Shown in pieces: positions 38,009 to 48,181 of a DNA stretch of 64,000 nt. The notes beneath the pieces are model-generated. The model made no database searches, had not been told where the DNA came from, and saw nothing but the letters and a program-made list of their open reading frames with translations. Numbering within the stretch: position 1 is the first letter of the stretch; every line of letters begins with the position of its first letter. Source of the DNA: Rhodospirillales bacterium (lineage in GTDB: Bacteria > Pseudomonadota > Alphaproteobacteria > Rhodospirillales > Casp-alpha2); assembly GCA_017644185.1 (NCBI GenBank), contig JAEPMA010000004.1, positions 124,001 through 188,000 on the forward strand, given 5' to 3'. Made by a program: the position numbers and the translations under genes.

Positions 38009-39499
38009 TTATTTCGGCGGTGCTTTTTGACGCCGCCGCTCCACGGACGAGCCGATTCGCATGGCTTCGCGGTACTTGGCAACGGTCCGCCTGGCAATGT
38101 CGTAACCGTCTTCGACGAGCAATTTCACCAGCTTGTCGTCCGACAGGATCTTTTTCGGGTCCTCTCCATCGATCAACTCTTTGATTCTATGGCGCACGGC
38201 TTCCGCCGAATGGGCTTCGCCACCGTCGGTCGCGCCAATGGATGACGAGAAGAAGTATTTCAGTTCGAAAATGCCGCGTGGCGTGACGATGTACTTGTTC
38301 GAGGTCACGCGGCTGACGGTGCTTTCATGCATCTCGATCTCGTCGGCGACATCGCGCAACACCATTGGCTTCAGGTGCTGAATCCCTTTTTTGAAAAACG
38401 CGTCCTGACGCCGGACGATCTCCGACGACACCTTGAGGATCGTCGTCGCGCGCTGGTGGAGCGCACGCACCAGCCAGTTCGCCGACTGGTACTGCTCGGC
38501 CAGGTACTTACGGTCTTCCTTGCTCATTGGAAGCTTCTGCACCTGCGCGTGGTAGCTGGTGTTCACCAGCACACGCGGCAATGTCTCGGCATTGAGTTCA
38601 ACCAACCATCCTCCCTTCGGGTGACGCACCATCAGAACGTCAGGGATGATCGGCTCGGCCGTATCGGGCGCAAAAGAAAGTCCGGGTTTGGGGTCCAGTT
38701 CCCGCAATTCCGCAAGCATATCCACGACGTCTTCCTGATCAACGCCGCAAAGACCTGCCAGTTTCGAAAACTCGCGCCCAGCGACAAGATCCAGATTCTC
38801 GACAAACGTCTGCATTGCAGGATCGAAGCGGTCACGTTCCTTCAACTGCAACGCCATGCATTCGGTTAGGTCCCTGGCAAAAACGCCAGTCGGCTCGAAC
38901 CCTTGGAGCACCAAGAGAATCCGCTCGATCTCCTCGGTCGATGTCCCAAGCATTTCCGCCGCTTCTTCCAGCGGCGCCCCCAAATATCCGCTTTCTTCCA
39001 CCTGATCGATCAGGTAGGCCGCGATCAACGCGTCTTCAGGTGAAAGATGCTCCATGCCGAGTTGCTGATCGAGGTACGCCCTGAGTGTCGTGTTCTCGGC
39101 CAACGTCTCCTCAAGCCCCGGCATGTCGGGATCGTACCCGCCGCCTTCTGGCATGGAGGCAAACTGCCCGACCGTGACGGAGCCGTCCTCGTACGCGCCC
39201 CCCATATCAGCATCAAGATCGCCGACCGTCGTCATCTCCGATTGCGCGGGCTCTCCGAGACTGAGATCGTCCAACCCAGATGAATCCTCGAACCCGTCGT
39301 CATAATCCGATTCCCGCTCCGGGGTTTCGGCAGCGGGCTGCTCTTCTCGCTCCAAAAGCGGGTTTGTCTCGAGTTCGCCGTCGACGAACTCGTTAAGCTC
39401 GAGATTTGAAAGCTGCAGCAGCTTGATCGCCTGCTGTAGTTGCGGCGTCATGACCAGCGACTGGCCGAGCCGCTGTTCGAGACGGGGCGACATTACCAT
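38009..39499 (-). CDS. rpoN: RNA polymerase sigma-54 factor
   Basis: 496 residues. Region I is Gln/Leu-rich (LGQSLVMTPQLQQAIKLLQL), region II is acidic (about 55-120), and the C terminus has the HTH plus the RpoN box ARRTVAKYRE (residues 469-478). It starts at 39499 with GGAGG 5 nt before; a second ATG two codons in is less well spaced. It directs nitrogen and other activator-dependent promoters. Confidence 0.98.
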   Translation of the reverse strand: MVMSPRLEQRLGQSLVMTPQLQQAIKLLQLSNLELNEFVDGELETNPLLEREEQPAAETPERESDYDDGFEDSSGLDDLSLGEPAQSEMTTVGDLDADMGGAYEDGSVTVGQFASMPEGGGYDPDMPGLEETLAENTTLRAYLDQQLGMEHLSPEDALIAAYLIDQVEESGYLGAPLEEAAEMLGTSTEEIERILLVLQGFEPTGVFARDLTECMALQLKERDRFDPAMQTFVENLDLVAGREFSKLAGLCGVDQEDVVDMLAELRELDPKPGLSFAPDTAEPIIPDVLMVRHPKGGWLVELNAETLPRVLVNTSYHAQVQKLPMSKEDRKYLAEQYQSANWLVRALHQRATTILKVSSEIVRRQDAFFKKGIQHLKPMVLRDVADEIEMHESTVSRVTSNKYIVTPRGIFELKYFFSSSIGATDGGEAHSAEAVRHRIKELIDGEDPKKILSDDKLVKLLVEDGYDIARRTVAKYREAMRIGSSVERRRQKAPPK

Positions 39500-39520
39500 C
39501 GCTGCCTCCAGTTCATGACG

Positions 39521-40336
39521 TCAGAGAGAGAAACGATCACCCAGATAGACGCGCCTCACGTCCGCATTGCCGACGATATCCGACGGCGCCCCCTCCATCA
39601 GCATCATGCCGTCGTGAATGATATAGGCGCGGTCGATCACATCGAGCGTTTCACGCACGTTGTGGTCGGTAATCAGCACGCCGATACCACGGTCTTTAAG
39701 ATGCGCCACCAATTCCCGAATGTCGCCGACTGCAATCGGGTCGATTCCGGCGAACGGCTCATCAAGAAGAACGAAATGCGGGTTCGACGCGAGCGCGCGC
39801 GCGATCTCGACACGGCGCCGCTCACCCCCGGAAAGCGCCAACGCGGGCGCACGCCGAAGATGCGTGATCGAGAATTCCGCCAAAAGGGCATCAAGGATCG
39901 CCTCCCGGCGTTCACGGCTTTTCTCGACCACCTCGAGCACCGCTCGAATATTGTTCTCTACACTGAGCCCCCGGAAGATCGATGCTTCCTGCGGCAAGTA
40001 ACCGATGCCCATCCGGGCACGGCGATACATCGGCAGATCGGTGATGTCGTTACCGTCAAGGACGATACTGCCCATATCCGGCTGGATCAGTCCGGTGATC
40101 ATGTAGAAACAGGTGGTTTTACCCGCACCATTAGGGCCGAGCAGGCCAACCACTTCACCCCGATGCACCTCAAGGCTGACGCTTCTGACGACGGGTCGTT
40201 TCTTAAAACGCTTACCGATGTTAAGGGCGTACAGCCCCCGCTCGGACTGCGCGACAAGACGCGGCTTCTTGCGCTTCTTCGGCTCGCCACCGCCTTCCGC
40301 AAGTTGCCGTCCCATCTGTTCGAAGTCGTCGCTCAT
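39521..40336 (-). CDS. lptB: LPS export ABC transporter ATPase LptB
   Basis: 271 residues. Walker A GLLGPNGAGKTT, signature LALSGGERRRVE, Walker B FVLLDEPFAGIDP and the switch His in LITDHNVRE. The N-terminal extension of about 35 basic residues (KKRKKPR) exceeds the roughly 240-residue norm. It powers LPS extraction from the inner membrane with LptF/G (not in the window). Confidence 0.97.
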   Translation of the reverse strand: MSDDFEQMGRQLAEGGGEPKKRKKPRLVAQSERGLYALNIGKRFKKRPVVRSVSLEVHRGEVVGLLGPNGAGKTTCFYMITGLIQPDMGSIVLDGNDITDLPMYRRARMGIGYLPQEASIFRGLSVENNIRAVLEVVEKSRERREAILDALLAEFSITHLRRAPALALSGGERRRVEIARALASNPHFVLLDEPFAGIDPIAVGDIRELVAHLKDRGIGVLITDHNVRETLDVIDRAYIIHDGMMLMEGAPSDIVGNADVRRVYLGDRFSL

Positions 40337-40376
40337 TGCATTCCTCTTGGCCGCCGGCGCTGTCCTTGCGCCGTTA

Positions 40377-41228
40377 TCAATTGTTGCTGCGGTTTTGGGG
40401 GACGAAGCTTCCTTTGACCCGCCCCGATCCCTGGCCGCCCTGACACGGGAACAACTTGCTGATCCCGGTATTCAGATTGACCTCGGCGCGGCAGCCCCGC
40501 AGTTCGTTGTCGTCTCTGACCAGTCTAACCTGACCGGTCAGGGTAGCGATACCACTTTCAACATTATAGACACCACGATCGCCCGTGGCCGTCTCGCGCT
40601 CGGTCCGAATGCGCACGTTGTCATAGGCATCCACCCGATAGACTTTCGTCTTGCCTTGCTGATCCGGCCGCAAGTGTGCCACCAGCACGTCAGCAAAGAC
40701 GCGCTTGTTTTCTCGTGTTGCGACCGCGTTGCCACGGGCTACTGCGTATTTTTTCAGTTCCCAGTATTCGAGCTGCTGTGTCGCCGTCAGCGTATCCTGC
40801 CCGGACACGAGTCTGGGCTTCTCGCCATCCACAACCAGCACCTTCTGATCGGCGTTGTAGATCGCCCGGTCACCATAGGCGGTTTCGCTGTCGGAGACGA
40901 TACGAACATTGCCGAGCGCGTCCAAACGCCACACTTCGGACTGACCGGAAGCGTTCTCGCGGTAGTGCGCGCGCAACTCGTCGCTCAGAACTTCAACCTC
41001 GCCACGAACCGCGCGGGCGTCGCCGCGGGCGACAAAAAGACTGCCGTCCTGCTGCCACTCGATCCCGTCCTGCGCATAGACCTCGATCGGTTGATCACCC
41101 TTCACACCCCCGAGACTGAGGCTTTGCGCCGCAACAGCCACCGGCAAAAAAACCGCCGCGCAAACGGCAACAGCGCTTGCCGTTTTGTGAAGGCGCTTTA
41201 TCGCCGGACTTTTCAACCAATGGGTCAT
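40377..41228 (-). CDS. lptA: Periplasmic LPS-bridge protein LptA-like
   Basis: 283 residues. A signal peptide (TASAVAVCAAVFLPVAVAAQS) leads into OstA/LptA-like repeats of short strands (VEVLSDELRAHYRE, GDRAIYNADQKVLVVDG, GDRGVYNVESGIATLTG). It is longer than the about 180-residue E. coli LptA, as in many alphaproteobacteria. Its ATG overlaps the lptC stop by 4 nt. Confidence 0.9.
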   Translation of the reverse strand: MTHWLKSPAIKRLHKTASAVAVCAAVFLPVAVAAQSLSLGGVKGDQPIEVYAQDGIEWQQDGSLFVARGDARAVRGEVEVLSDELRAHYRENASGQSEVWRLDALGNVRIVSDSETAYGDRAIYNADQKVLVVDGEKPRLVSGQDTLTATQQLEYWELKKYAVARGNAVATRENKRVFADVLVAHLRPDQQGKTKVYRVDAYDNVRIRTERETATGDRGVYNVESGIATLTGQVRLVRDDNELRGCRAEVNLNTGISKLFPCQGGQGSGRVKGSFVPQNRSNN

Positions 41229-41914
41229 GGATTCTTTTGTCCCGCACCCGGATAGATCACGAGCTTGCTCTTCCCGGTGAAGTATATCGTCTTGCCCTTG
41301 TCGACAAGGCGGAAGCCTTCCGCCTGCAGATTGCCGAACGGACCTTGCCCGCGCACCGGCTCGTTCCCCTCGGCAGAGCTTTTCTCAAGATCAATTTTGG
41401 CTTTCTCGGTTAAGAATTCGTAACCGGTGTCGTGATAGAGCACGACCGAACCCACCAGATCCAGGGATTCCGCTTCTCGCCCGTATATCCCGCGCCGTGC
41501 GGTCAGCACCAGCCACGTGCCGTCCTCCAGCAAAATATCCGCTTTCGGGCTGTCCAATTCGATGACGTTGCCGGTCTCCGCCAGCCTGCGCGCAATCTCA
41601 GCGGTCACCGAATAGGGCTGGTTTTCGTCGTCGGTGCCGATGTAGCGTGGGTTCAGCATGCTCGGATCGTCAGCCTCCTTGACGGTCAGATCCGCAAAGC
41701 CGATCCGAAATTTGGCGTCTGAGACCTCGATATGCGGCCAGGCCACGATCAACCCGATCAGGAGCAGCGCCGCCGCCGGCAAAAGAAACTTCATCGCCCG
41801 GACGAACTGGGAATACGACGCCGTATATTGGCGCGGACCCCGGTCTTCAAAACCGAGATTCCCGCCGCGCTTGCGCCCTTCCAGTTCCAGGCCGTCGTCT
41901 GCTGCAGGCGCCAT
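41225..41914 (-). CDS. lptC: LPS export protein LptC
   Basis: 229 residues. One membrane anchor (about 44-61, AMKFLLPAAALLLIGLIVAWP) is followed by a periplasmic LptC domain of beta strands (EIARRLAETGNVIELDSPKADILLEDG). It hands LPS to LptA. The anchor is preceded by about 40 cytoplasmic residues. Confidence 0.92.
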   Translation of the reverse strand: MAPAADDGLELEGRKRGGNLGFEDRGPRQYTASYSQFVRAMKFLLPAAALLLIGLIVAWPHIEVSDAKFRIGFADLTVKEADDPSMLNPRYIGTDDENQPYSVTAEIARRLAETGNVIELDSPKADILLEDGTWLVLTARRGIYGREAESLDLVGSVVLYHDTGYEFLTEKAKIDLEKSSAEGNEPVRGQGPFGNLQAEGFRLVDKGKTIYFTGKSKLVIYPGAGQKNP

Positions 41915-41942
41915 TATGCCTCTGCCCGCTTAATGAATCCGG

Positions 41943-42935
41943 TCAAGCGACCCCGGCTCTCAGGCAATCATGAATATGGAGAACCCCGACCGGCTTCTTG
42001 TCCGACACCACGAACACATTGGTGATCTTGTTTTCGTTCATGAAGTGGAGTGCTTCACTGGCGAGGATCTCCGGGTGGATCGTCTTGGCGCCAGTCGTCA
42101 TGACATCAGCAACCGCCTTCATGGTCAGGTCGTCGCTCATATGCCGGCGTAAATCTCCATCCGTCAGGATACCGGCAAGATTGCCACTCCCGTCAGTGAC
42201 ACCGACGCACCCGAAACCTTTAGCCGTCATTTCGATCAAGGCCTCAGACATCACGGTATCTCGGGATATTAGAGGCAACTCCACACCACCATGCATGATG
42301 TCGCGCACCTTTAGAAGCCGTCGGCCGAGCTTGCCCCCCGGATGCAAGGTATGGAAGTCGTCGCTCGAGAACCCCTTTCTCGCCAATAACGCAACGGCGA
42401 TCGCATCGCCAAGCGCCAACATCACGGTCGTCGATGTCGTCGGGGCGAGGCCCATCGGACAGGCTTCATCCGCGGGCGGAATGACCAAAGAGGCATCGGC
42501 GGCGCTTGCCAGGGTGCTGCCTTCCTTGCCGGTCATGGAGATCAGGGGAATCTCGAAGCGCTTACAGTAATCGACGAGATCCGCGAGTTCCGTCGTCTCA
42601 CCGGAATTCGATAGCGCAAATACCGCATCCGCCTGGGTAATCATTCCCAGATCACCGTGCGATGCTTCGGCCGGATGGACGAAAAGCGCTGGCGTCCCTG
42701 TGGAAGCGAGCGTAGACGCGATCTTGCGCGCGATATGGCCGCTCTTGCCCATACCCGAAACAACCACACGGCCGGTCACCGACGCCAAAATTTCAATCGC
42801 ATGGGCGACATCATCACCGACCGAGTCCGCGAGCGTCCGTAGTCCCTGGACTTCCGTCTCGATGACCTGGCGCGCAGCATCGATATCGCGCCGGGCAGCA
42901 TCGTTTTCCATCTTCTCAGCGGGGATCCGGTTCAT
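41943..42935 (-). CDS. kdsD: Arabinose-5-phosphate isomerase (KpsF/GutQ)
   Basis: 330 residues. SIS domain (VVSGMGKSGHIARKIASTLASTGTPALFVHPAEASHGDLG) with two C-terminal CBS domains (about 205-325). It makes D-arabinose 5-phosphate for Kdo, matching the adjacent lpt genes. 28 nt separate it from lptC. Confidence 0.96.
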   Translation of the reverse strand: MNRIPAEKMENDAARRDIDAARQVIETEVQGLRTLADSVGDDVAHAIEILASVTGRVVVSGMGKSGHIARKIASTLASTGTPALFVHPAEASHGDLGMITQADAVFALSNSGETTELADLVDYCKRFEIPLISMTGKEGSTLASAADASLVIPPADEACPMGLAPTTSTTVMLALGDAIAVALLARKGFSSDDFHTLHPGGKLGRRLLKVRDIMHGGVELPLISRDTVMSEALIEMTAKGFGCVGVTDGSGNLAGILTDGDLRRHMSDDLTMKAVADVMTTGAKTIHPEILASEALHFMNENKITNVFVVSDKKPVGVLHIHDCLRAGVA

Positions 42936-43022
42936 AAATACTCCAAAGAACGCGCCGAACCTTCGACGCTCGCGGTCATAAGTATGCGCTTCGCCACCGG
43001 GCGGTTCAACAGAAGGCCGTCG

Positions 43023-43664
43023 TCAACTATGGGCGAAAATATCGGATTCCGACCAACCGGCAAGGTCGAGATCGGCTCGGGTCGGAAGAAAATCAAAACA
43101 CGCCTGCGCCAATTCCGCACGGCCTTCGCGCTCAAGCATAATCTGCAACTGGTCGCGAATGGCGTGTAGATTCAGGACATCCGACGCCGCATACGCCTGT
43201 TGGGCTTCTGACAACTCCTGAGAGGCCCAGTCCGAGGACTGCTGCGCCTTCGAAAGTTCGATCCCGATCAGTTCCCGGGTCACATCTTTTAAACCGTGGC
43301 GATCGGTATACGTGCGCACCAATTTCGACGCGATTTTCGTACAAAAGACAGGTGAAATCGTGACTCCGAGCCAACGCTTCATGATGGCAACGTCGAAGCG
43401 GGCGAAATGAAAAATCTTGGTGACGGCGGGATCGGTCATCAACGCTTTCAGATTAGGGGCCGAAAAATCATCCGCCGGCATTTGCACCAGATGACATACC
43501 CCGTCACCGGCCGAAAGCTGAACGACGCAAAGCCGGTCGCGCTGGAGATTAAGGCCCTGCGTTTCGGTATCGACGGCGACGGAATCGCCGAAATCGACCC
43601 CCGCGGGGATGTCGCCACGGTGCACATGCACTTCTGTCGGAGATGAAAAAATCTGACGGCTCAA
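43023..43664 (-). CDS. rnd: Ribonuclease D-type 3'-5' exonuclease
   Basis: 213 residues, only the DEDDy exonuclease domain; the HRDC domains of full-length RNase D are absent, as in the short alphaproteobacterial type. Catalytic residues are in VAVDTETQGL, HFARFDVAIM and AYAASDVLNLHAIR. It acts in tRNA 3' maturation, which suits its place just before the tRNA-Leu gene. Confidence 0.92.
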   Translation of the reverse strand: MSRQIFSSPTEVHVHRGDIPAGVDFGDSVAVDTETQGLNLQRDRLCVVQLSAGDGVCHLVQMPADDFSAPNLKALMTDPAVTKIFHFARFDVAIMKRWLGVTISPVFCTKIASKLVRTYTDRHGLKDVTRELIGIELSKAQQSSDWASQELSEAQQAYAASDVLNLHAIRDQLQIMLEREGRAELAQACFDFLPTRADLDLAGWSESDIFAHS

Positions 43665-43705
43665 GGGACTACCTTCCGTCCTTTTACCGCGAGGCGGGAG
43701 GGTGA

Positions 43706-43792
<87 letters not shown>

Positions 43793-43971
43793 TCCTGCGC
43801 GCGCTTGAACGCGCGTCGGAGTGGAGGGATTAGTCCTCAGAACGCACCTTGTCAATATCAAGTCTCTCCAATTACTAACGAATTGCCGAAAGGCCCGGTT
43901 GACCGCGCTCAAAGCTCGGTATAAGCCATATTAACCCGTAGTTTTCCCGATTGTGCAACAGGGGTGCATAC

Positions 43972-44994
43972 ATGGCCATTAGTAAGCAGCGGCGCATTAT
44001 CACCGTGTTCGGTGCCTCAGGCTTTATCGGCCGTCACCTGGTCCGCCGGCTGGCCAAGGACGGTTGGATCGTACGCGCCGCCTGCCGGGATCCGGAAAAG
44101 GGCCACTTTCTTCGCACCATGGGTGATGTCGGCCAGGTCATCCCCTGGGGCGCCGACGTCAGGGATGCGAAAAGCGTGCGCGTCGCCCTCGAAGGTGCGG
44201 AAGCCGCAGTCAATCTCGTCGGCATCCTATACGAAAGCGGCAGTGCGACGTTTAAGGCGATCCACACAGATGCGGCGAAACTGATTGCCGAAACTGCGGC
44301 CAACGTCGGGATCAAACGTTTCGTCCAGATGTCGGCGTTGGGTGCGGATAAGAATGCCGCAGCCGAGTATGCCCGCACCAAGGCGCTGGGCGAGGAGGCT
44401 GTTCTGGCCGCCCTGCCATCGGCGCGTATCGTAAGGCCAAGCGTCGTGTTCGGTCCCGAAGACAATTTCTTCAACACGTTTGCCGGCATTTGCCGGATTT
44501 CCCCGTTCCTGCCGGTTTTCGGCGCACCGACGTTCCCCGACGTCAATGCCGGCGGCGGCAAAGCGTTCGGTATTAACTTCCTTGGGGCCGGCGGGCCCAA
44601 GTTCCAACCGGTCTATGTCGGCGACGTTGCTGACGCCATCGTCAAATGCCTGAATGACGACGCCACGGCGGGCGAGACCTTCGAACTCGCCGGCCCGACC
44701 GTCTATTCGTTCGCCGATCTGATGCGCCTCGTCCTCGAATCTACGAGCCGCAAGCGGCTGTTGGTGCCGGCGCCTTTCTGGCTACTCGAGCTCAAGGCGT
44801 TTTTCCTCGAAAAGCTGCCCAAACCCTTGCTGACTAGGGATCAGGTTAAGCTGATGCAGACGGACAACGTTCTGTGTGGCGAAAAGCCCGGCCTTGCGGA
44901 TTTGGGCGTTGCGCAGACGCCGGCAGAGGCCGTGCTGCCATCTTATCTCCGCCGCTACCGGACGCCGCTGGCACAAGCCCGTACGACCGGCTGA
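43972..44994 (+). CDS. NDUFA9-like NAD(P)-binding protein
   Basis: 340 residues from the ATG at 43972. N-terminal Rossmann VFGASGFIGRHLVRRLAKDG; NLVGILYESG and FVQMSALGADKNAAAEYARTKALGEEAV form the altered SDR active-site region. This is the complex I NDUFA9/39-kDa family also found free-standing in alphaproteobacteria. Whether it joins NADH dehydrogenase here or acts as an SDR in quinone biosynthesis is not readable. Confidence 0.9.
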   Translation: MAISKQRRIITVFGASGFIGRHLVRRLAKDGWIVRAACRDPEKGHFLRTMGDVGQVIPWGADVRDAKSVRVALEGAEAAVNLVGILYESGSATFKAIHTDAAKLIAETAANVGIKRFVQMSALGADKNAAAEYARTKALGEEAVLAALPSARIVRPSVVFGPEDNFFNTFAGICRISPFLPVFGAPTFPDVNAGGGKAFGINFLGAGGPKFQPVYVGDVADAIVKCLNDDATAGETFELAGPTVYSFADLMRLVLESTSRKRLLVPAPFWLLELKAFFLEKLPKPLLTRDQVKLMQTDNVLCGEKPGLADLGVAQTPAEAVLPSYLRRYRTPLAQARTTG

Positions 44995-45010
44995 TCACGC
45001 CAAGACCTAT

Positions 45011-45391
45011 TCAGTATTTTGGTGGCAAGCCGCTGGGATCGCCATCCACGGCGCCTTTTGCCGCCTCGACGATCAACTCGCCGAACTCCCTGAGGAATAC
45101 TGCTCCCTTCACGGTTCGCTGCAGCAAGACGCTGCGCCGATCATCCGGATCGGTTTTACGCCGCACCAGGTCCAGTTCGCCTAACCTGTCCACGGCGCGC
45201 GTGATCACCGGTTTGGTTACGTTGAGTTGTTCCGCCATTCCCCTCACCGTGTGCGGCGGTGGGACAAGATAAACCGTCAGCAACACCGACATCTGTCTTG
45301 CAGAAAGGTCGGGTGCATCGTGACGCACGCTGCTGACGATCGCGCGCCGCCAAATGTCCAGCGCCTCCAGATCACTCAGCTCGAGACTCAT
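45011..45391 (-). CDS. MarR-type winged-helix regulator
   Basis: 126 residues from the ATG at 45389-45391, 13 nt after the aminopeptidase stop. LSARQMSVLLTVYL, TVRGMAEQLNVTKPVITRAVDRLGELDLVRRKTDPDDRRS is the MarR HTH and wing. Co-transcribed with the aminopeptidase gene, whose regulation it may sense. No effector is suggested. Confidence 0.85.
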   Translation of the reverse strand: MSLELSDLEALDIWRRAIVSSVRHDAPDLSARQMSVLLTVYLVPPPHTVRGMAEQLNVTKPVITRAVDRLGELDLVRRKTDPDDRRSVLLQRTVKGAVFLREFGELIVEAAKGAVDGDPSGLPPKY

Positions 45392-45404
45392 GCTGGCGTC
45401 GCCC

Positions 45405-46772
45405 TCATGCACGCCCGTATTTTCGGGTAAGCATTTCCGCGAAGGCACGCATTCCCATCGCCTCGCCACCTTCGGGCCGTCCCGGTTTAGAGGAAACATT
45501 CCACGCCATCACGTCGATATGCGCCCATCCGGCAGTCAAAGGCGCAAACCGCTCCAGGAACAGGGCCGCCGTAATCGCGCCGGCGTAGCCGCCTTCCGGG
45601 GCGTTGGTGATATCGGCGACCTTGCCCTCAATCATTTTTCGGTAACCGGGCCAAAGCGGCATTCGCCAGAGAGGATCCGACACTTTGGTGCCCGCATCCA
45701 AAATGCCGGCGGCAAACGTGTCATCATTGCAGAACAAGGCCGGCAGCTCGGTGCCGAGCGCAACGCGCGCCGCACCCGTGAGCGTTGCGAAGTCGATGAC
45801 CAACTCAGGTTCGGCTTCCCCGGCACGGGTCAAAGCATCGGCAAGGATGACTCGTCCCTCCGCATCGGTATTTCCGATTTCGATCGTGATTCCGGCACGG
45901 GTCCGAACCACGTCCAACGGTCGCATGGCGTTGCCCGAGATCGCATTCTCGACAGCCGGTATCAGCACCTTAAGGTGCACCTTTAGCCCCATCGCCATCA
46001 CATAATGTGCAATCCCGAGCACATGCGCGGAGCCGCCCATGTCCTTCTTCATCAACTTCATCCCCGAGGCGGGCTTGATATCAAGCCCGCCGGAATCGAA
46101 GCATACGCCTTTGCCGACGAGCGCCACCGTGGGGTGAGACGGATCGCCCCAAGTCATCTCGATCAGGCGCGGCGCGTCTTCAGCCGCACGGCCGACCGCG
46201 TGGATGGCCGGGTAATTCTCCTTCAAAAGATTATCGCCAACCGTCACTTCGAATTCGGCATCGAATTTTTCGGCGAGTTGCCGCGCTGCCTCGGCGAGCG
46301 CGGTTGGGCCAAGATCATTGGCCGGTGTGTTGATCAGGTCCCGCACCAACATCGTCCCATCGACCAATGCGGCGATACGGTCGGCATCGACCCCGTCCGG
46401 AACCGCCAATCGGGCAGTGTTGCCCACTGGTGACGTGTAACGATCGAACGCGTACGTGCCGAGCCGCCAGCCGAGGACGGCAGCTTCAGCCGTCTCCGAG
46501 TCCGGATCGCCCACCAGCACGTAATCGCCGGCCGGCAACGCCTTTGCCAACGCGCCCGTATCCCAGAGCGACACCGGGTTCGAGAGACCCACCAACACAC
46601 TGCCGAGGCCACCAGCCTCATCCGGCACGGTGAGATGCTTGCCCGCCCCACCTTTGAAATTATTGGCGGCGGCCCAGGCGCGAACATGCGCGGGCGCATC
46701 CAGAATCCAGGTTTCATAGTTCTGTTCGGGAATTAGATGAACGGGCGTTGCGCCCTGGGGATTGTCGCTCAC
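45405..46772 (-). CDS. M17 leucyl aminopeptidase family protein
   Basis: 455 residues. The metal site is in VALVGKGVCFDSGGLDIKPASGMKLMKKDMGG and the catalytic NTDAEGRVILADAL is present; TLTGAARVALG and AMNVSSKPGRPEGGEA-like endings fit the PepB/PepA branch. Cleaves N-terminal leucine and similar residues. The N-terminal domain is shorter than in E. coli PepA. Confidence 0.94.
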   Translation of the reverse strand: MSDNPQGATPVHLIPEQNYETWILDAPAHVRAWAAANNFKGGAGKHLTVPDEAGGLGSVLVGLSNPVSLWDTGALAKALPAGDYVLVGDPDSETAEAAVLGWRLGTYAFDRYTSPVGNTARLAVPDGVDADRIAALVDGTMLVRDLINTPANDLGPTALAEAARQLAEKFDAEFEVTVGDNLLKENYPAIHAVGRAAEDAPRLIEMTWGDPSHPTVALVGKGVCFDSGGLDIKPASGMKLMKKDMGGSAHVLGIAHYVMAMGLKVHLKVLIPAVENAISGNAMRPLDVVRTRAGITIEIGNTDAEGRVILADALTRAGEAEPELVIDFATLTGAARVALGTELPALFCNDDTFAAGILDAGTKVSDPLWRMPLWPGYRKMIEGKVADITNAPEGGYAGAITAALFLERFAPLTAGWAHIDVMAWNVSSKPGRPEGGEAMGMRAFAEMLTRKYGRA

Positions 46773-46863
46773 TTAAGGCTCCTCATTGCGATGTTGCAAC
46801 GATCTTACTTGGCGCATCCGAAACGAAAACCCTAAACTCGCGGGCTAGGGAACGGGAGGAGGC

Positions 46864-47514
46864 ATGCCTTCAACGTTGCAAATCGTGATCGGAAATCGGA
46901 ATTACTCGTCTTGGTCGCTGAGGGCATGGCTAGCGGTGCAGCGCTCAAACCTGCCTTGTGACGAAGTGTTCATCCCCCTCAACCGGCCCGAGACAGAGGC
47001 GGCACTCAGAATCCACTCCCCCAGCCTCTTGGTCCCGGTGTTGAAGATGGATGGCGCCACCGTCTGGGACAGTCTGGCGATCATCGAGACGTTGGCGGAA
47101 CTGGCACCGGACGCCGGCATATGGCCCGCCGACCAATACACGCGCGCCGTCGCAAGGTCGGTGTGCGCGGAGATGCATTCCGGTTTTTACAGATTGCGCC
47201 GCGACATGCCGATGGACCTTCGCGCCAGCCGCCCTGGCGAGCAGCACACCGAAGGGGCGGTCGCCGACGCCAAAAGAATCATCGCAAGATGGGCGGATTG
47301 CCGTGCACGGTTCGGCGCGGGCGGCCCCTTCCTTTTCGGCGAATGGTCCGCAGCGGACATTATGTATGCGCCGGTTGTCGGCCGGTTCCGCACGTATGGT
47401 GTGCCGGCCGACGCCGAAACCAAAGCTTATATGGATGCTGTATGGGATCAGCCCGATATGGCGGCGTGGGTCGCCGCCGCCGTATCGGAACCTTACGTGA
47501 TCGAAACGGTCTGA
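46864..47514 (+). CDS. Glutathione S-transferase family protein
   Basis: 216 residues, preceded by GGGAGGAGG. Thioredoxin-like N domain has NYSSWSLRAWLA with the catalytic Ser/Tyr region and VPVLKMDGATVWDSLAIIETLAE; the all-helical C domain follows. Divergent from the aminopeptidase with about 90 nt shared. Confidence 0.9.
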   Translation: MPSTLQIVIGNRNYSSWSLRAWLAVQRSNLPCDEVFIPLNRPETEAALRIHSPSLLVPVLKMDGATVWDSLAIIETLAELAPDAGIWPADQYTRAVARSVCAEMHSGFYRLRRDMPMDLRASRPGEQHTEGAVADAKRIIARWADCRARFGAGGPFLFGEWSAADIMYAPVVGRFRTYGVPADAETKAYMDAVWDQPDMAAWVAAAVSEPYVIETV

Positions 47515-47518
47515 CCGT

Positions 47519-48181
47519 TCAGGAGATAACCTCGGGTTCAGGCAATCCCATCAAGTCAGCCTGATTGACGCCTTCGTGTATCTTCTTGATTACGTCGGCT
47601 TCGTCTTTGATCTTTTGTTGCGAAGCCGAAAGCATCTTCTCAACCCATGCCAGCGGCACGACGGCAACACCGTCATCGTCCCCAATAATCAGATCGCCCG
47701 GATTCACCGGGCAATCACCGACCGACACTTGTCCGTCGATCGTACCGCCGAAGTTCTTATGCGGTCCGGCCGGCACGATGGCCGACGAGAACGCGGCAAA
47801 GCCGCGCGCGCGAATTTCAGCGACATCGCGGATGGCGCCTTCCACGACGATGCCGCCGATGCCGCGGGTAATCGCCGCCTCGGTCATGATCCCCCCCCAG
47901 ATGGCGACGTTCTCGGAGCCACGTGCGTCAATCACCATGACCTCGCCCTTACGGCACATACCGATCAAGCGATGCGGCGCCGAGTTGTCGCCCGACATAC
48001 AGGTGACGGTTCGTGCCTGGCCGCAGATTTTCATCCCCGGTGCGGCAGGCTTAATCCGTGCGCCCATCACCTGTGAGCGGTTCATCATATCGGAAACCAC
48101 GGCCGCCGGAATCTCCCGCCACTGGGCAAGCATATCCTCGGAAAGCTGTTCGAAATCGACGTTATACTTTTGCAGGGCCAT
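47519..48181 (-). CDS. RraA / HMG-aldolase family protein
   Basis: 220 residues. GGIMTEAAITRGIGGIVVEGAIRDVAEIRARGF holds the Gly-rich loop and the R-D metal pair of class II 4-hydroxy-4-methyl-2-oxoglutarate aldolases, and the same fold serves RraA. Convergent with the GST gene (4 nt). Which activity applies is not readable. Confidence 0.85.
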   Translation of the reverse strand: MALQKYNVDFEQLSEDMLAQWREIPAAVVSDMMNRSQVMGARIKPAAPGMKICGQARTVTCMSGDNSAPHRLIGMCRKGEVMVIDARGSENVAIWGGIMTEAAITRGIGGIVVEGAIRDVAEIRARGFAAFSSAIVPAGPHKNFGGTIDGQVSVGDCPVNPGDLIIGDDDGVAVVPLAWVEKMLSASQQKIKDEADVIKKIHEGVNQADLMGLPEPEVIS